Source of the DNA: Clostridiales bacterium
GTDB lineage: Bacteria > Bacillota > Clostridia > Tissierellales > Dethiosulfatibacteraceae
DNA: 9,698 nt
Reading direction: 5' to 3'
Assembly (NCBI GenBank): GCA_003539375.1
Contig: DPPH01000190.1
Location: forward strand, 1 to 9,698
The first letter of the stretch is position 1. Each line of letters starts with the position of its first letter. Made by a program: the position numbers and the translations under genes. Shown in pieces: positions 1-6,691 of the stretch. The notes under the pieces were generated by a model, which was not told the DNA's origin, did not search any database, and saw nothing but the letters and a program-made list of their open reading frames with translations.

Positions 1-289
1 CAGCGTCTATTATTGTTTTTGAACCTTTTTCATTTATTGCCCCATTAATAGCAGGCGAGAGGGCTGGTAAGTCGAGATTCTTATTTTTTATAGAACTTTC
101 AATTACATTTACACCCAATTCTTTTAATTCATTTCTTCGTTCTCTACTCCTAAAATATGGGTTTATAATATCTAAGTCTATTAAGTTTACTTTAGGATTA
201 TCTTCTTTTGATTTTACTGCATAATTAACAGCAAATTCAGTTTTCCCGCTACCATAATGTCCAACTATTATAGTTAAGTTTTTGTCCAT
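1..289 (-). CDS. P-loop nucleotide-binding protein, partial (C-terminus off the left edge)
   Basis: This is an open frame of 96 codons from the start to the window edge; only the N-terminus is present. Near the start it reads IIVGHYGSGKTEFAVNYA, a Walker A loop (GHYGSGKT, residues 10-17). LIDLDIINPYFRSRE (about residues 38-52) follows and looks like the DxD/switch region of MinD/CobQ-type P-loop ATPases. Of two adjacent ATG codons (292 and 289) I chose 289, because its AGGTG ribosome binding site (295-299) is then 5 nt away rather than 2. That site overlaps the buk stop codon, so translation is probably coupled to buk. From general knowledge, similar small ATPases sit beside butyrate kinase and 2-oxoacid:ferredoxin oxidoreductase genes in clostridia. 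Its substrate is unknown; a maturation or partitioning-like ATPase role is only a guess. Confidence 0.8.
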   Translation of the reverse strand, partial: MDKNLTIIVGHYGSGKTEFAVNYAVKSKEDNPKVNLIDLDIINPYFRSRERRNELKELGVNVIESSIKNKNLDLPALSPAINGAINEKGSKTIIDA

Positions 290-297
290 CATTACAC

Positions 298-1362
298 CTA
301 CTCGTATTCTTTAGGTATTTCTTCTTCTTTCAATACTCTTAAGCCACCTTCAGCAAGAGCTACCAATTCATCTTCGCCAGGATAAATAAATACTTTTGAT
401 ATAAAATCAACTCTCTTCTTTATCCAATTAATAAACTTTTCATCGTAGGCAATACCGCCTGTCAATACAATCCCATCTACTTTACCTTCTAGTACTGCTG
501 CTCCAGCTCCAATCTCTTTAGCTACTTGATAAGCCATAGCTTCATAAATTACTTGAGCATTCTTATCGCCTTCTTCACACATTTCACTTACTTTTTTTGC
601 ATTATTTGTACCTAGGTATGCAATTAAACCACCATTTCCTTTAAGCATCTTATTTACTTCTTTTTCTGTGATTTGCCCGGAGAAACATAGTTTAACCAAA
701 GCTCCTGCTGGAAGTGTGCCTGATCTTTCAGGAGAAAAAGGTCCTTCTCCATTTAAAGCATTGTTTACGTCAATTACCTTTCCTTTTTTATGTATTCCTA
801 CGGAAATACCTCCCCCAAGATGAGCTACTATTAAATTAACATCTTCATATTTTTTATCTAACTCATTAGCTGCTTTTCTAGCTACAGCTTTTTGATTTAA
901 TGCATGAAATATACTTAGTCTTTCAAATCTTGGATGTCCGGATATTCTAGATAATTCTTCCATTTCATCTACTACTACCGGATCGACTATAAATCCCGGA
1001 ACTCCTATCTCAGAGCTAATTTCATAGGCCAGCATTGCTCCTAAGTTAGACGCGTGCTCTCCCATTTTCGCTTCCTGCAGGTCATCAAGCATTTTCTTAT
1101 TAATCTTGTAAGTTCCACCTTCCATGGGTTTTAAAAGTCCGCCTCTTCCAACTACTGCATCCAATTCATTCTTTGAAATTCCTAATTCTTCTACTGCTTC
1201 TTCAATTATATCTTTTCTAAAATCTAGCTGTTCTATTATGTTTTTATAATTGCCTAAATCTTTTTCTGAATGTCTTAGAGTTTTTTCGAAAATTAAATCT
1301 AGATTTTCAAAAATTCCAATTTTTGTTGAGGTCGAACCTGGATTGATTACTAACTGCTTCAT
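298..1362 (-). CDS. buk: Butyrate kinase
   Basis: Cytosolic acetokinase-family enzyme converting butyryl-phosphate (or branched-chain acyl-phosphates) plus ADP to the acid plus ATP, the final energy-conserving step of acyl-CoA disposal. The 354 residues match the usual length of about 355. Visible motifs are the N-terminal phosphate loop NPGSTSTK (residues 7-14), VGRGG (71-75), DPVVVDE (127-133), HLGGGIS (181-187) and the C-terminal LTGGIAYDEKF nucleotide-site segment (about 300-310). The start ATG has a strong AGGAG ribosome binding site 7 nt upstream (1370-1374). It is the first gene after a -24/-12 promoter, with a predicted leader of about 28 nt. The usual partner ptb (phosphate butyryltransferase) is not upstream and must lie elsewhere or further downstream. 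The kinase family is certain; preference for butyrate over isobutyrate or isovalerate cannot be read from sequence. Confidence 0.95.
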   Translation of the reverse strand: MKQLVINPGSTSTKIGIFENLDLIFEKTLRHSEKDLGNYKNIIEQLDFRKDIIEEAVEELGISKNELDAVVGRGGLLKPMEGGTYKINKKMLDDLQEAKMGEHASNLGAMLAYEISSEIGVPGFIVDPVVVDEMEELSRISGHPRFERLSIFHALNQKAVARKAANELDKKYEDVNLIVAHLGGGISVGIHKKGKVIDVNNALNGEGPFSPERSGTLPAGALVKLCFSGQITEKEVNKMLKGNGGLIAYLGTNNAKKVSEMCEEGDKNAQVIYEAMAYQVAKEIGAGAAVLEGKVDGIVLTGGIAYDEKFINWIKKRVDFISKVFIYPGEDELVALAEGGLRVLKEEEIPKEYE

Positions 1363-1369
1363 TTACTCA

Positions 1370-1374
1370 CTCCT
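1370..1374 (-). promoter_or_regulatory. Ribosome binding site of buk
   Basis: AGGAG on the minus strand, inside a longer GGAAGGAG purine run, sits 7 nt before the buk ATG and fixes that start. Confidence 0.8.
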
Positions 1375-1402
1375 TCCTAATTTCTCTCAATATAATTAAG
1401 TT

Positions 1403-1418
1403 GCAATTTACATGCCAA
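1403..1418 (-). promoter_or_regulatory. Sigma-54 (-24/-12) promoter of buk
   Basis: Read on the minus strand, TTGGCATGTAAATTGC has the invariant GG (complement of 1415-1416) and GC (1403-1404) separated by exactly 10 nt, as required by sigma-54 (consensus TTGGCACG-N4-TTGCW). Predicted transcription start is near 1391, giving a leader of about 28 nt before buk. It lies directly downstream of a gene for a sigma-54 activator, which strongly supports the call. Its -24 end overlaps the T-run of the preceding terminator. Confidence 0.88.
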
Positions 1419-1456
1419 AAACCCCCTACCAACCATTGTAGGCTGTCAGGGGGTTT
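1417..1456 (-). terminator. Intrinsic terminator after the sigma-54 activator gene
   Basis: Arms 1419-1427 and 1448-1456 form a perfect 9-bp stem rich in C:G (five consecutive pairs). The inner part can extend it by about five more pairs, including a G:U, past a mismatch to a 6-nt loop. On the minus strand the stem is followed by T5. There is no long T-run on the other side, so it acts leftward. It separates the capA-cdaA-cdaR-activator unit from buk. Confidence 0.85.
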
Positions 1457-1486
1457 CAGGAGTTTTGTTAATTGATAAGTTTATTT

Positions 1487-1506
1487 TTGCATGTTATTGC
1501 ATGCAA
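1487..1506. promoter_or_regulatory. Candidate enhancer (upstream activating) site A for buk
   Basis: TGCA occurs at 1488-1491 and again at 1498-1501, exactly 10 bp (one helical turn) apart. The right half lies in a perfect palindrome, TTGCATGCAA (1497-1506). The centre is about 104 bp upstream of the predicted buk transcription start, within the usual range for sigma-54 enhancers. The same TGCA-N6-TGCA layout recurs at 1531-1544 and 6666-6679. Binding by the adjacent activator is inferred. Confidence 0.55.
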
Positions 1507-1529
1507 TATTTTTCATTTATCTTGTTGTT

Positions 1530-1544
1530 TTGCAATTTTTTGCA
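1530..1544. promoter_or_regulatory. Candidate enhancer site B for buk
   Basis: TTGCAATTTTTTGCA places two TGCA half-sites 10 bp apart (1531-1534 and 1541-1544). It is 43 bp from site A, close to four helical turns, so both would face the same side of the DNA. It abuts the stop codon of the activator gene. Its 14-bp core differs at one position from the copy at 6666-6679. Confidence 0.55.
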
Positions 1545-3251
1545 CTATTCTATTCCGTATCTACTAAATTTATAGTATAAACTTCTTATAGAAATATTTA
1601 ATTTTTCGGCTGTTTTAGTTTTATTTTTGTCTTCTTGATAATAAATTTTTTCTATATACTTTTTTTCATAATTCTCCAAAGCTTGGCTTAAACTTTTATA
1701 TTCGCTTTTTTTATCAATTATTTCATTGTTAGTATTATTTAGTTCTGAGAATAATATCGGGATATGGCTATCATTTATTTCGACCTCATTAAAGCTCATA
1801 TTTATCATGGCTCTACCAATGACATTTTCTAATTCTCTTACATTACCAGGCCAATCATATTGCTTTAGTATATTTAAGGCTCTAATGTCAATCCTATTGA
1901 CATTTCTTCCGTATTCAATATTGTATTTATTAATAAATTTTTTAACCAAAAAGTCTATATCTTTTTTTCTTTCTCTTAATGGTGGTATTTGTATAGGAAA
2001 AACATTAAGCCTGTAGTATAAATCCTCTCTAAAATTACCTTCTTTTACTAGTTTATATAGGTCTTCGTTTGTTGCTGCCACTACTCTAACATTAACATGT
2101 ATAGGCTTAACTCCGCCTACTCTAGTAATTTCTTTTTCCTGCAGTACTCTAAGTAATTTAACTTGGGTATTAGAACTTATTTCTGATATTTCATCTAAAA
2201 ATATAGTTCCATTATTGGCTTCTTCAAACAGTCCTTTTTTTCCACCTTTTTTTGCCCCTGTAAAAGCACCTTCTTCATAACCGAATAATTCGCTTTCCAG
2301 TAGGGTTTCTGATAGAGCAGCACAGTTAACTCTTACAAACTGATTTTCTTTTCTAGTTCCTTCATTATGTATAGCATGGGCAAATAGTTCCTTCCCTGTT
2401 CCACTTTCTCCTTTTAACAAGACTGTCGCCGGAACATTTGCTGCTTTAATCAACTGTTCTTTAGCTTCAATTATATTTTTACATTTACCAACTATATCAT
2501 CAAAAGAATACTTTGCAGAAAGTTCACGTATTCTTTTCTGAGCTTCAGATAATTCTTTTGTTAAATTTCTAATTTCTGTAATATCGTGAAGAACAGCAAC
2601 ACTTCCTTTAAGCTTATTATCTACAAGGATAGGTGCTGCCTGAGCTATAACTACTTTACCGCTGGGTTTAGTTACTATCTTTGTGTTTTTCACAGGTTTT
2701 TTTGTTTTTAAAACCTTTATATGAAGGCTGTCGCCTTCTTTAAGATCGTAATTCGCATATTTACCCATGATTTCTTCTGCTGAAATACCTGTAACTTTTG
2801 TATAGGCTGGATTAACCATAATATGATAGCCTTTTGTATCTACTACGCTTATTGCATCTTGTACAGCAGAAAAAACAGCTTGCAGCAAGCTTTTATATTC
2901 ATTTAAATTATTTAACTGCTTGTCTAAATTCACTACATCAGTTATATTTCTAAAAACAGCTATAGCACCAATTATCTTACCGTTATTGTCCTTTAAAGGG
3001 ATTCTACTTGTTATAATTTGATATTTTCCCAATTTTTGCTGCCAATCAAGTTCATGCTTACCTGTTTTTAAAACATGAGGCAGTCTCGTATCTTTGACAA
3101 CTTTATTAATGTCTTTATTAATAGCTTCTTCTCTTTTTACACCTATTAACTCCGCTGCCTTTTTGTTTATTAGATTTATTTTACAATTTTTATCTATGGA
3201 AATTACTCCATCTTGAGTTGAGGCTAAAAAAGTTTCCAGTTCTTTTTTCAT
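1545..3251 (-). CDS. Sigma-54-dependent transcriptional activator (PAS-PAS-AAA+-Fis HTH), BkdR-like
   Basis: A 568-residue bacterial enhancer-binding protein. Order: PAS domain 1 (about residues 5-110), PAS domain 2 (about 120-228), a short helical linker (230-247), the AAA+ domain (about 252-480) and a C-terminal Fis-type helix-turn-helix (about 545-565). Key motifs are Walker A GESGTGKE (281-288), the sigma-54 contact loop GAFTGA (328-333), Walker B GTIFLDE (348-354), FREDLYYRLN (407-416) and WPGNVREL (467-474). All are intact, so it should hydrolyse ATP and remodel sigma-54 polymerase. No response-regulator domain is present; sensing is presumably by the PAS domains, ligand unknown. ATG start with AGGTG 4 nt upstream (3256-3260), 14 bp after cdaR, so it is probably the last gene of the CapA-family operon. 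By position it is expected to drive buk, as BkdR drives the ptb-buk-bkd operon in Bacillus subtilis. Confidence 0.93.
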   Translation of the reverse strand: MKKELETFLASTQDGVISIDKNCKINLINKKAAELIGVKREEAINKDINKVVKDTRLPHVLKTGKHELDWQQKLGKYQIITSRIPLKDNNGKIIGAIAVFRNITDVVNLDKQLNNLNEYKSLLQAVFSAVQDAISVVDTKGYHIMVNPAYTKVTGISAEEIMGKYANYDLKEGDSLHIKVLKTKKPVKNTKIVTKPSGKVVIAQAAPILVDNKLKGSVAVLHDITEIRNLTKELSEAQKRIRELSAKYSFDDIVGKCKNIIEAKEQLIKAANVPATVLLKGESGTGKELFAHAIHNEGTRKENQFVRVNCAALSETLLESELFGYEEGAFTGAKKGGKKGLFEEANNGTIFLDEISEISSNTQVKLLRVLQEKEITRVGGVKPIHVNVRVVAATNEDLYKLVKEGNFREDLYYRLNVFPIQIPPLRERKKDIDFLVKKFINKYNIEYGRNVNRIDIRALNILKQYDWPGNVRELENVIGRAMINMSFNEVEINDSHIPILFSELNNTNNEIIDKKSEYKSLSQALENYEKKYIEKIYYQEDKNKTKTAEKLNISIRSLYYKFSRYGIE

Positions 3252-3265
3252 AAAACACCTACATA

Positions 3266-4516
3266 TTATTGGTTTTCAGTTTCTTCTTCTAAATTATTAT
3301 CATTTGCATCTTCATTTAAAATCAGGTTTACAGTTATCTCTTCAGGATTAATTTGATAATTCTCAACCTCAACATCTGTCTCAATCTGAAGCTGAATATT
3401 ATTAGCACCTTCATTTCCTTCAGTCAAATCAGCTGTGATTCTTAAGTCTTCCTTTGTCAATTCTTCTATTATACTGGCAAATCCTTCAACTGTAAGAGTA
3501 ATGGATTCTTCCGGTATTTCAATTGTATCTATAGAGAATTCTTCAGGAATATTTATCGATTCAATATCATCAATATTATAAGTTATTTCTTTGGTAAGTA
3601 TCTCTTCAATTTCAATTTCGATTCTCGGGTTTACACTTTCAATTATATAGTAGTTACCCTCAATAAATTCAGCCGGTGAATATATATTTTCTGTAGCTCC
3701 CTCTATTGATATAGGCTCACATCGAATCTGATTTATGTCATTTATTATCTCACTTCTACCAGCTATAAGTACTGTTTTAGGTTCTACAGTAATATTTTTT
3801 ACTTGATAACCTTCCATCACTTCTCCATTAGTAGGTATATTTACTTCGACTTCTTTTATAGGGTATATAGGAACTGTTACTTCTGCAATGGATGGATTGA
3901 TCTCAAGGTCTAATTCAATACCTTTATCATTATACACATTTATTGGTATTCTTTTACTTATAGTTTCTGAAGCTTGAGTAATATCAAGAAATACTACCGC
4001 CTTCTCTATAGAATTTAGTACACTTCGTGGCCCTTTTACAATTACAGTATTTACACTGCTATCCGGTTGTAAAGCGTAATATCCAGAAGCTTCATTGCCG
4101 TTTATATCAATTTCCAGGTCTATAGACTTATTAATTACTGCTTCAAAATCACATAGTACTTGTTTTGGATTATAATCAACTAGCTCAACATTTTCCGGAA
4201 GATTTATCTCAATGGGTACTTTATTGCTTCCTTCGCTGTAACCGACAACATCTACATAGGCATTGATATCCGTGTTGTTAATATTTATTACTTCATTTCT
4301 CAGTCCTCTGATGCTTACGTCTACTGTAGTCGTATCTATATTTGATACAACTAGTCCACCGGAATTAAGCTCATTTTCATTTCTTATTTCAATTTCAACA
4401 TCTGAAATACCTTGTGTGGTCTCTGGATTTCTTTCTGTTACTACATAAAACCAGGAAAGCAAAGCTGCAATTAGAGATATTACAATTATTAGTGCCTTAT
4501 CTTTATTGTTGTTCAT
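3266..4516 (-). CDS. cdaR: CdaR (YbbR-domain) regulator of diadenylate cyclase
   Basis: YbbR-domain protein of 416 residues: a short cytoplasmic N-terminus, one membrane helix (about residues 7-27, ALIIVISLIAALLSWFYVV) and an extracytoplasmic part with about four YbbR repeats (roughly 45-125, 133-218, 222-305 and 312-400). It ends in an acidic tail, EEETENQ. In Firmicutes CdaR binds CdaA at the membrane and modulates c-di-AMP synthesis. An upstream in-frame TTG at 4537 would add seven residues. I prefer the ATG at 4516 because a GGAGG site (4524-4528) lies 7 nt before it and would be inside the coding sequence of the longer version. The gene overlaps the end of cdaA by 14 bp, so the two are translationally coupled. 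The usual next gene, glmM, is replaced by the sigma-54 activator. Confidence 0.88.
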   Translation of the reverse strand: MNNNKDKALIIVISLIAALLSWFYVVTERNPETTQGISDVEIEIRNENELNSGGLVVSNIDTTTVDVSIRGLRNEVININNTDINAYVDVVGYSEGSNKVPIEINLPENVELVDYNPKQVLCDFEAVINKSIDLEIDINGNEASGYYALQPDSSVNTVIVKGPRSVLNSIEKAVVFLDITQASETISKRIPINVYNDKGIELDLEINPSIAEVTVPIYPIKEVEVNIPTNGEVMEGYQVKNITVEPKTVLIAGRSEIINDINQIRCEPISIEGATENIYSPAEFIEGNYYIIESVNPRIEIEIEEILTKEITYNIDDIESINIPEEFSIDTIEIPEESITLTVEGFASIIEELTKEDLRITADLTEGNEGANNIQLQIETDVEVENYQINPEEITVNLILNEDANDNNLEEETENQ

Positions 4517-5336
4517 TTTTATGCCTCCACTTTTCAATCAATTTACCTTTTTCTTCGGTTTTATATATGTCTTTTAGAAGCTCTCTTAATTCTTCAATAT
4601 TGATATCTCTATATAACCTACCGTCGGATGAATAAGATATAAATCCCTTTTCTTCCGATATAACAACGGCTATACTATCAGATTTTTCTGTAATCCCTAT
4701 CGCCGCTCTGTGTCTAGTCCCTACATCTTGGCTTAATCTGGTGTTGTCAGTTAATGGAAGAAAGCAGCTTGCGGCCTTTATTTTTTGGTCTTTTATAATT
4801 ACAGCACCATCATGGAGAGGTGTGTTGGGTATAAAAATATTTATCAACAAACTGTTGGAAATGTCTCCATCAATCCTTACTCCCGATTCTATATATTCAT
4901 TCAAACCTGTTTTTAATTCAAAAACTATAAGGGCGCCTATACTTTGATTTGATAAAGCAGCACAGGCTTTTATTATTTCTTCAATGATTTTTTCAGTTGT
5001 TTTTTCAGAGCTCTCTAAAAAATTAAAAGAGAAAAATGTAGTTCTCCCTATATATTCTAGAGCTTTTCTAAGCTCCGGTTGAAATACAATAACTATAGCA
5101 ATTAATCCTACTTGCAATGTATTACTAAGTATCCAGCTTATAGTATAGAATTTAAGGGCACTAGATAATCTAGTTATAATTACTATCATAATAATTCCTT
5201 TAAGGAGTTGTTTAGCCCTAGTTTCTCTAATAAGCATGTACCCTTTGTAATAAGCAAAAGCAACAATTGCTATTTCAAGTAAATCTACTATTCTAATATT
5301 AGAAAGTGTTGTTCTTAAGTATTCCAATAGTATCAC
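4503..5336 (-). CDS. cdaA: Membrane diadenylate cyclase CdaA (c-di-AMP synthase)
   Basis: Makes cyclic di-AMP from two ATP; this messenger controls potassium and osmolyte uptake and cell-wall homeostasis in Firmicutes. The 277 residues fit CdaA/YbbP (about 273). Three hydrophobic helices occupy roughly residues 15-35, 43-57 and 67-86. A linker (QPELRKALEYIGR, 86-98) and the DAC domain (about 112-250) follow. Catalytic motifs DGA (176-178, in LHDGAVI) and GTRHR (206-210) are both intact. The start is a GTG, 7 bp after the stop of the CapA-family gene, and its ribosome binding site is weak (CTGGAT directly before it). No better start exists nearby, so it is likely translated by coupling with the upstream gene. 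The 3' end overlaps cdaR by 14 bp. Confidence 0.95.
   Translation of the reverse strand: MILLEYLRTTLSNIRIVDLLEIAIVAFAYYKGYMLIRETRAKQLLKGIIMIVIITRLSSALKFYTISWILSNTLQVGLIAIVIVFQPELRKALEYIGRTTFFSFNFLESSEKTTEKIIEEIIKACAALSNQSIGALIVFELKTGLNEYIESGVRIDGDISNSLLINIFIPNTPLHDGAVIIKDQKIKAASCFLPLTDNTRLSQDVGTRHRAAIGITEKSDSIAVVISEEKGFISYSSDGRLYRDINIEELRELLKDIYKTEEKGKLIEKWRHKNEQQ
4524..4528 (-). promoter_or_regulatory. Ribosome binding site deciding the cdaR start
   Basis: GGAGG on the minus strand, 7 nt before the ATG at 4516 and inside the end of cdaA. It supports the shorter CdaR over the TTG start at 4537. Confidence 0.75.
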
Positions 5337-5343
5337 ATCCAGA

Positions 5344-6621
5344 TTAATTTAGATTTGTGTTCATTTTGTTCATTGTGTTAGTGTAAGAATTTTCCATTCT
5401 TTCTTTTAATTCTGCAGACACTTCATTATTTTCTAAATAGTTTCTTATAGGAAGTATATCGTAATCATATCTACCATCAACCTTTATCCTATTCACCCAC
5501 GTAGGAACAAAGTCTATGTTTTTTATGTAGGCTTCTTCAGTTTCAAAATCTTTTTCCAGCTCTAAATTCACTATCACTCCATCTTCAGTATAGTACATGT
5601 TTAGATTTGGATATTCATGAGCTAAGGTTTCGTATCTCTGATTTGATATGAAATTACCCATAGAATAAGCTATAAATTTCTTTTCACCATCATATTCTAG
5701 GGTTTTAGAATCTTGTATTACATGAGGGTGACTACCTAGTATTACATCTACACCCATCGATAACATTTTATCAGCTAAATCTTTTTGTGGAAGTGAAGGA
5801 TCTCTTTGGTATTCCCCACCCCAATGCATAAAAGCTATAATAAAATCAGCATCATTTTCTTTCGAGTAAATTATGTCTTCATTTATTTTTTCTTCATCTA
5901 TAATATTAACCATGTAATCAAGTTCTTCCGGAGTTAAATACTGTTCTAATCCATTACATCCGTAGGTATATGCAATTACTGCAATCTTTATATCATTTTC
6001 TTCAATAATAAGAACTCTTTCTTCATCAGGACTTATTCTAGTTCCAACTTTCATCATATTTCTTTTTTCTATCTGTTCTATAGTCCTTATTATACCATCT
6101 TTACCCATATCAATACTGTGGTTATTTACAGTAGATAAAATATCAAAACCAGCATATTTAACTGCATCTAATGTTTCATCAGGCACGTTAAAAACGGGCC
6201 AAGCTTTATAGACATTCCCATTTTCTAATCCTGCAGTAGTCCCTTCAAAGTTTGCTATAGAGATGTCAGCTTCTTCTATAAAGAGTTTGATTTCTTCAAA
6301 AAAAGGTTTGAAATTATAAGTATCTGTATTTTCGTCGTAACCTCCATTTATTTGACTCATGTGAAACATAATATCTCCTGCAGCAGATATTTTTACCGAT
6401 TTGATTTCTTTTTCAGTTTTTTCTTGCTGTTCTTGATCTTCTTGGTCTTCTTGATCTTCAGGTATTTCCTCAACAATATTTGAAGGCTCCTCTATTTCTT
6501 CTTCACCTTCTGCTTGGTTTCTGTCACCAAGAAAAAAATTTACACCCCAGGCTATAAGTATCACTCCTAGGATTATAAACAATATATTTAAAAATTTAAG
6601 TGATTTTCTTTTTCTTGCCAT
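5344..6621 (-). CDS. CapA-family (PGA_cap) metallophosphatase-like protein, membrane anchored
   Basis: A 425-residue protein with a basic N-terminus (MARKRK), one hydrophobic helix (about 9-31), an acidic low-complexity spacer (about 37-72) and a PGA_cap domain (about 75-370). The layout suggests a membrane-tethered domain outside the cell, though a cleaved signal peptide cannot be excluded. Domain motifs are AAGDIMFH (80-87), NFEG (124-127), NNHSIDMG (166-173), HWGGEY (266-271), GSHPH (296-300) and YSMGNF (319-324); the D, N and H residues are those of the calcineurin-like metal site. CapA is needed for poly-gamma-glutamate capsule export in Bacillus, but no capB or capC is nearby, so an envelope role other than capsule is likely. 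AGGAG ribosome binding site 7 nt before ATG (6629-6633). First gene of the operon with cdaA, cdaR and the activator. The substrate is unknown. Confidence 0.88.
   Translation of the reverse strand: MARKRKSLKFLNILFIILGVILIAWGVNFFLGDRNQAEGEEEIEEPSNIVEEIPEDQEDQEDQEQQEKTEKEIKSVKISAAGDIMFHMSQINGGYDENTDTYNFKPFFEEIKLFIEEADISIANFEGTTAGLENGNVYKAWPVFNVPDETLDAVKYAGFDILSTVNNHSIDMGKDGIIRTIEQIEKRNMMKVGTRISPDEERVLIIEENDIKIAVIAYTYGCNGLEQYLTPEELDYMVNIIDEEKINEDIIYSKENDADFIIAFMHWGGEYQRDPSLPQKDLADKMLSMGVDVILGSHPHVIQDSKTLEYDGEKKFIAYSMGNFISNQRYETLAHEYPNLNMYYTEDGVIVNLELEKDFETEEAYIKNIDFVPTWVNRIKVDGRYDYDILPIRNYLENNEVSAELKERMENSYTNTMNKMNTNLN
6433..6459 (-). repeat. Three tandem 9-bp units encoding (Glu-Asp-Gln)3
   Basis: Three copies of a 9-mer (plus-strand TTGATCTTC, the middle copy with one change) encode EDQEDQEDQ at residues 55-63 of the CapA-family protein. 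They lie in the acidic spacer between membrane helix and domain, where copy number could vary without harming the fold. Confidence 0.8.
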
Positions 6622-6651
6622 AAATATTCTCCTAATTTTTTACTTACTTTA

Positions 6652-6680
6652 ATATTATCTTAATATGCAATCTTTTGCAA
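6652..6680 (-). promoter_or_regulatory. Probable sigma-A promoter of the CapA-family/cdaA/cdaR/activator operon
   Basis: On the minus strand, TTGCAA (6675-6680) and TAATAT (6652-6657) are separated by 17 bp. Each hexamer matches consensus at four of six positions. Predicted start is near 6645, about 24 nt before the ATG. No GG-N10-GC pair is present, so it is not a sigma-54 promoter. Readthrough from ygiQ is also possible, since no clear terminator separates them. Confidence 0.5.
6666..6679. promoter_or_regulatory. Third TGCA-N6-TGCA site, over the operon promoter
   Basis: TGCAATCTTTTGCA has the same layout as the two sites upstream of buk, and 13 of 14 bases match site B (1531-1544). It covers part of the predicted -35 and the spacer of the promoter at 6652-6680. 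A protein bound here would be expected to repress that promoter, or to contact polymerase directly. Confidence 0.5.
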
Positions 6681-6691
6681 TTTAAAATACA

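Noticed and set aside
1363..1544. Riboswitch or small RNA in the longest gene-free stretch
   Set aside because: Terminator, sigma-54 promoter and TGCA sites account for most of it, and no known riboswitch core is recognisable.
1726..2016. Plus-strand open frame of 96 codons inside the activator gene
   Set aside because: It lies antisense to the conserved AAA+ and post-AAA+ region, has no ribosome binding site I can see and no recognisable domain.
4517..4537. Longer CdaR from a TTG at 4537
   Set aside because: The GGAGG at 4524-4528 would be inside the coding sequence, and the ATG at 4516 has ideal spacing to it.
4263..4947. Three short plus-strand open frames across cdaR and cdaA
   Set aside because: They are antisense to well-supported genes, overlap one another and show no protein family features.
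5971..5983. TGCAATTACTGCA, resembling the intergenic TGCA-N6-TGCA element
   Set aside because: Spacing is 9 rather than 10 bp and it is inside the CapA-family gene, where repeated Ile-Ala codons explain it.
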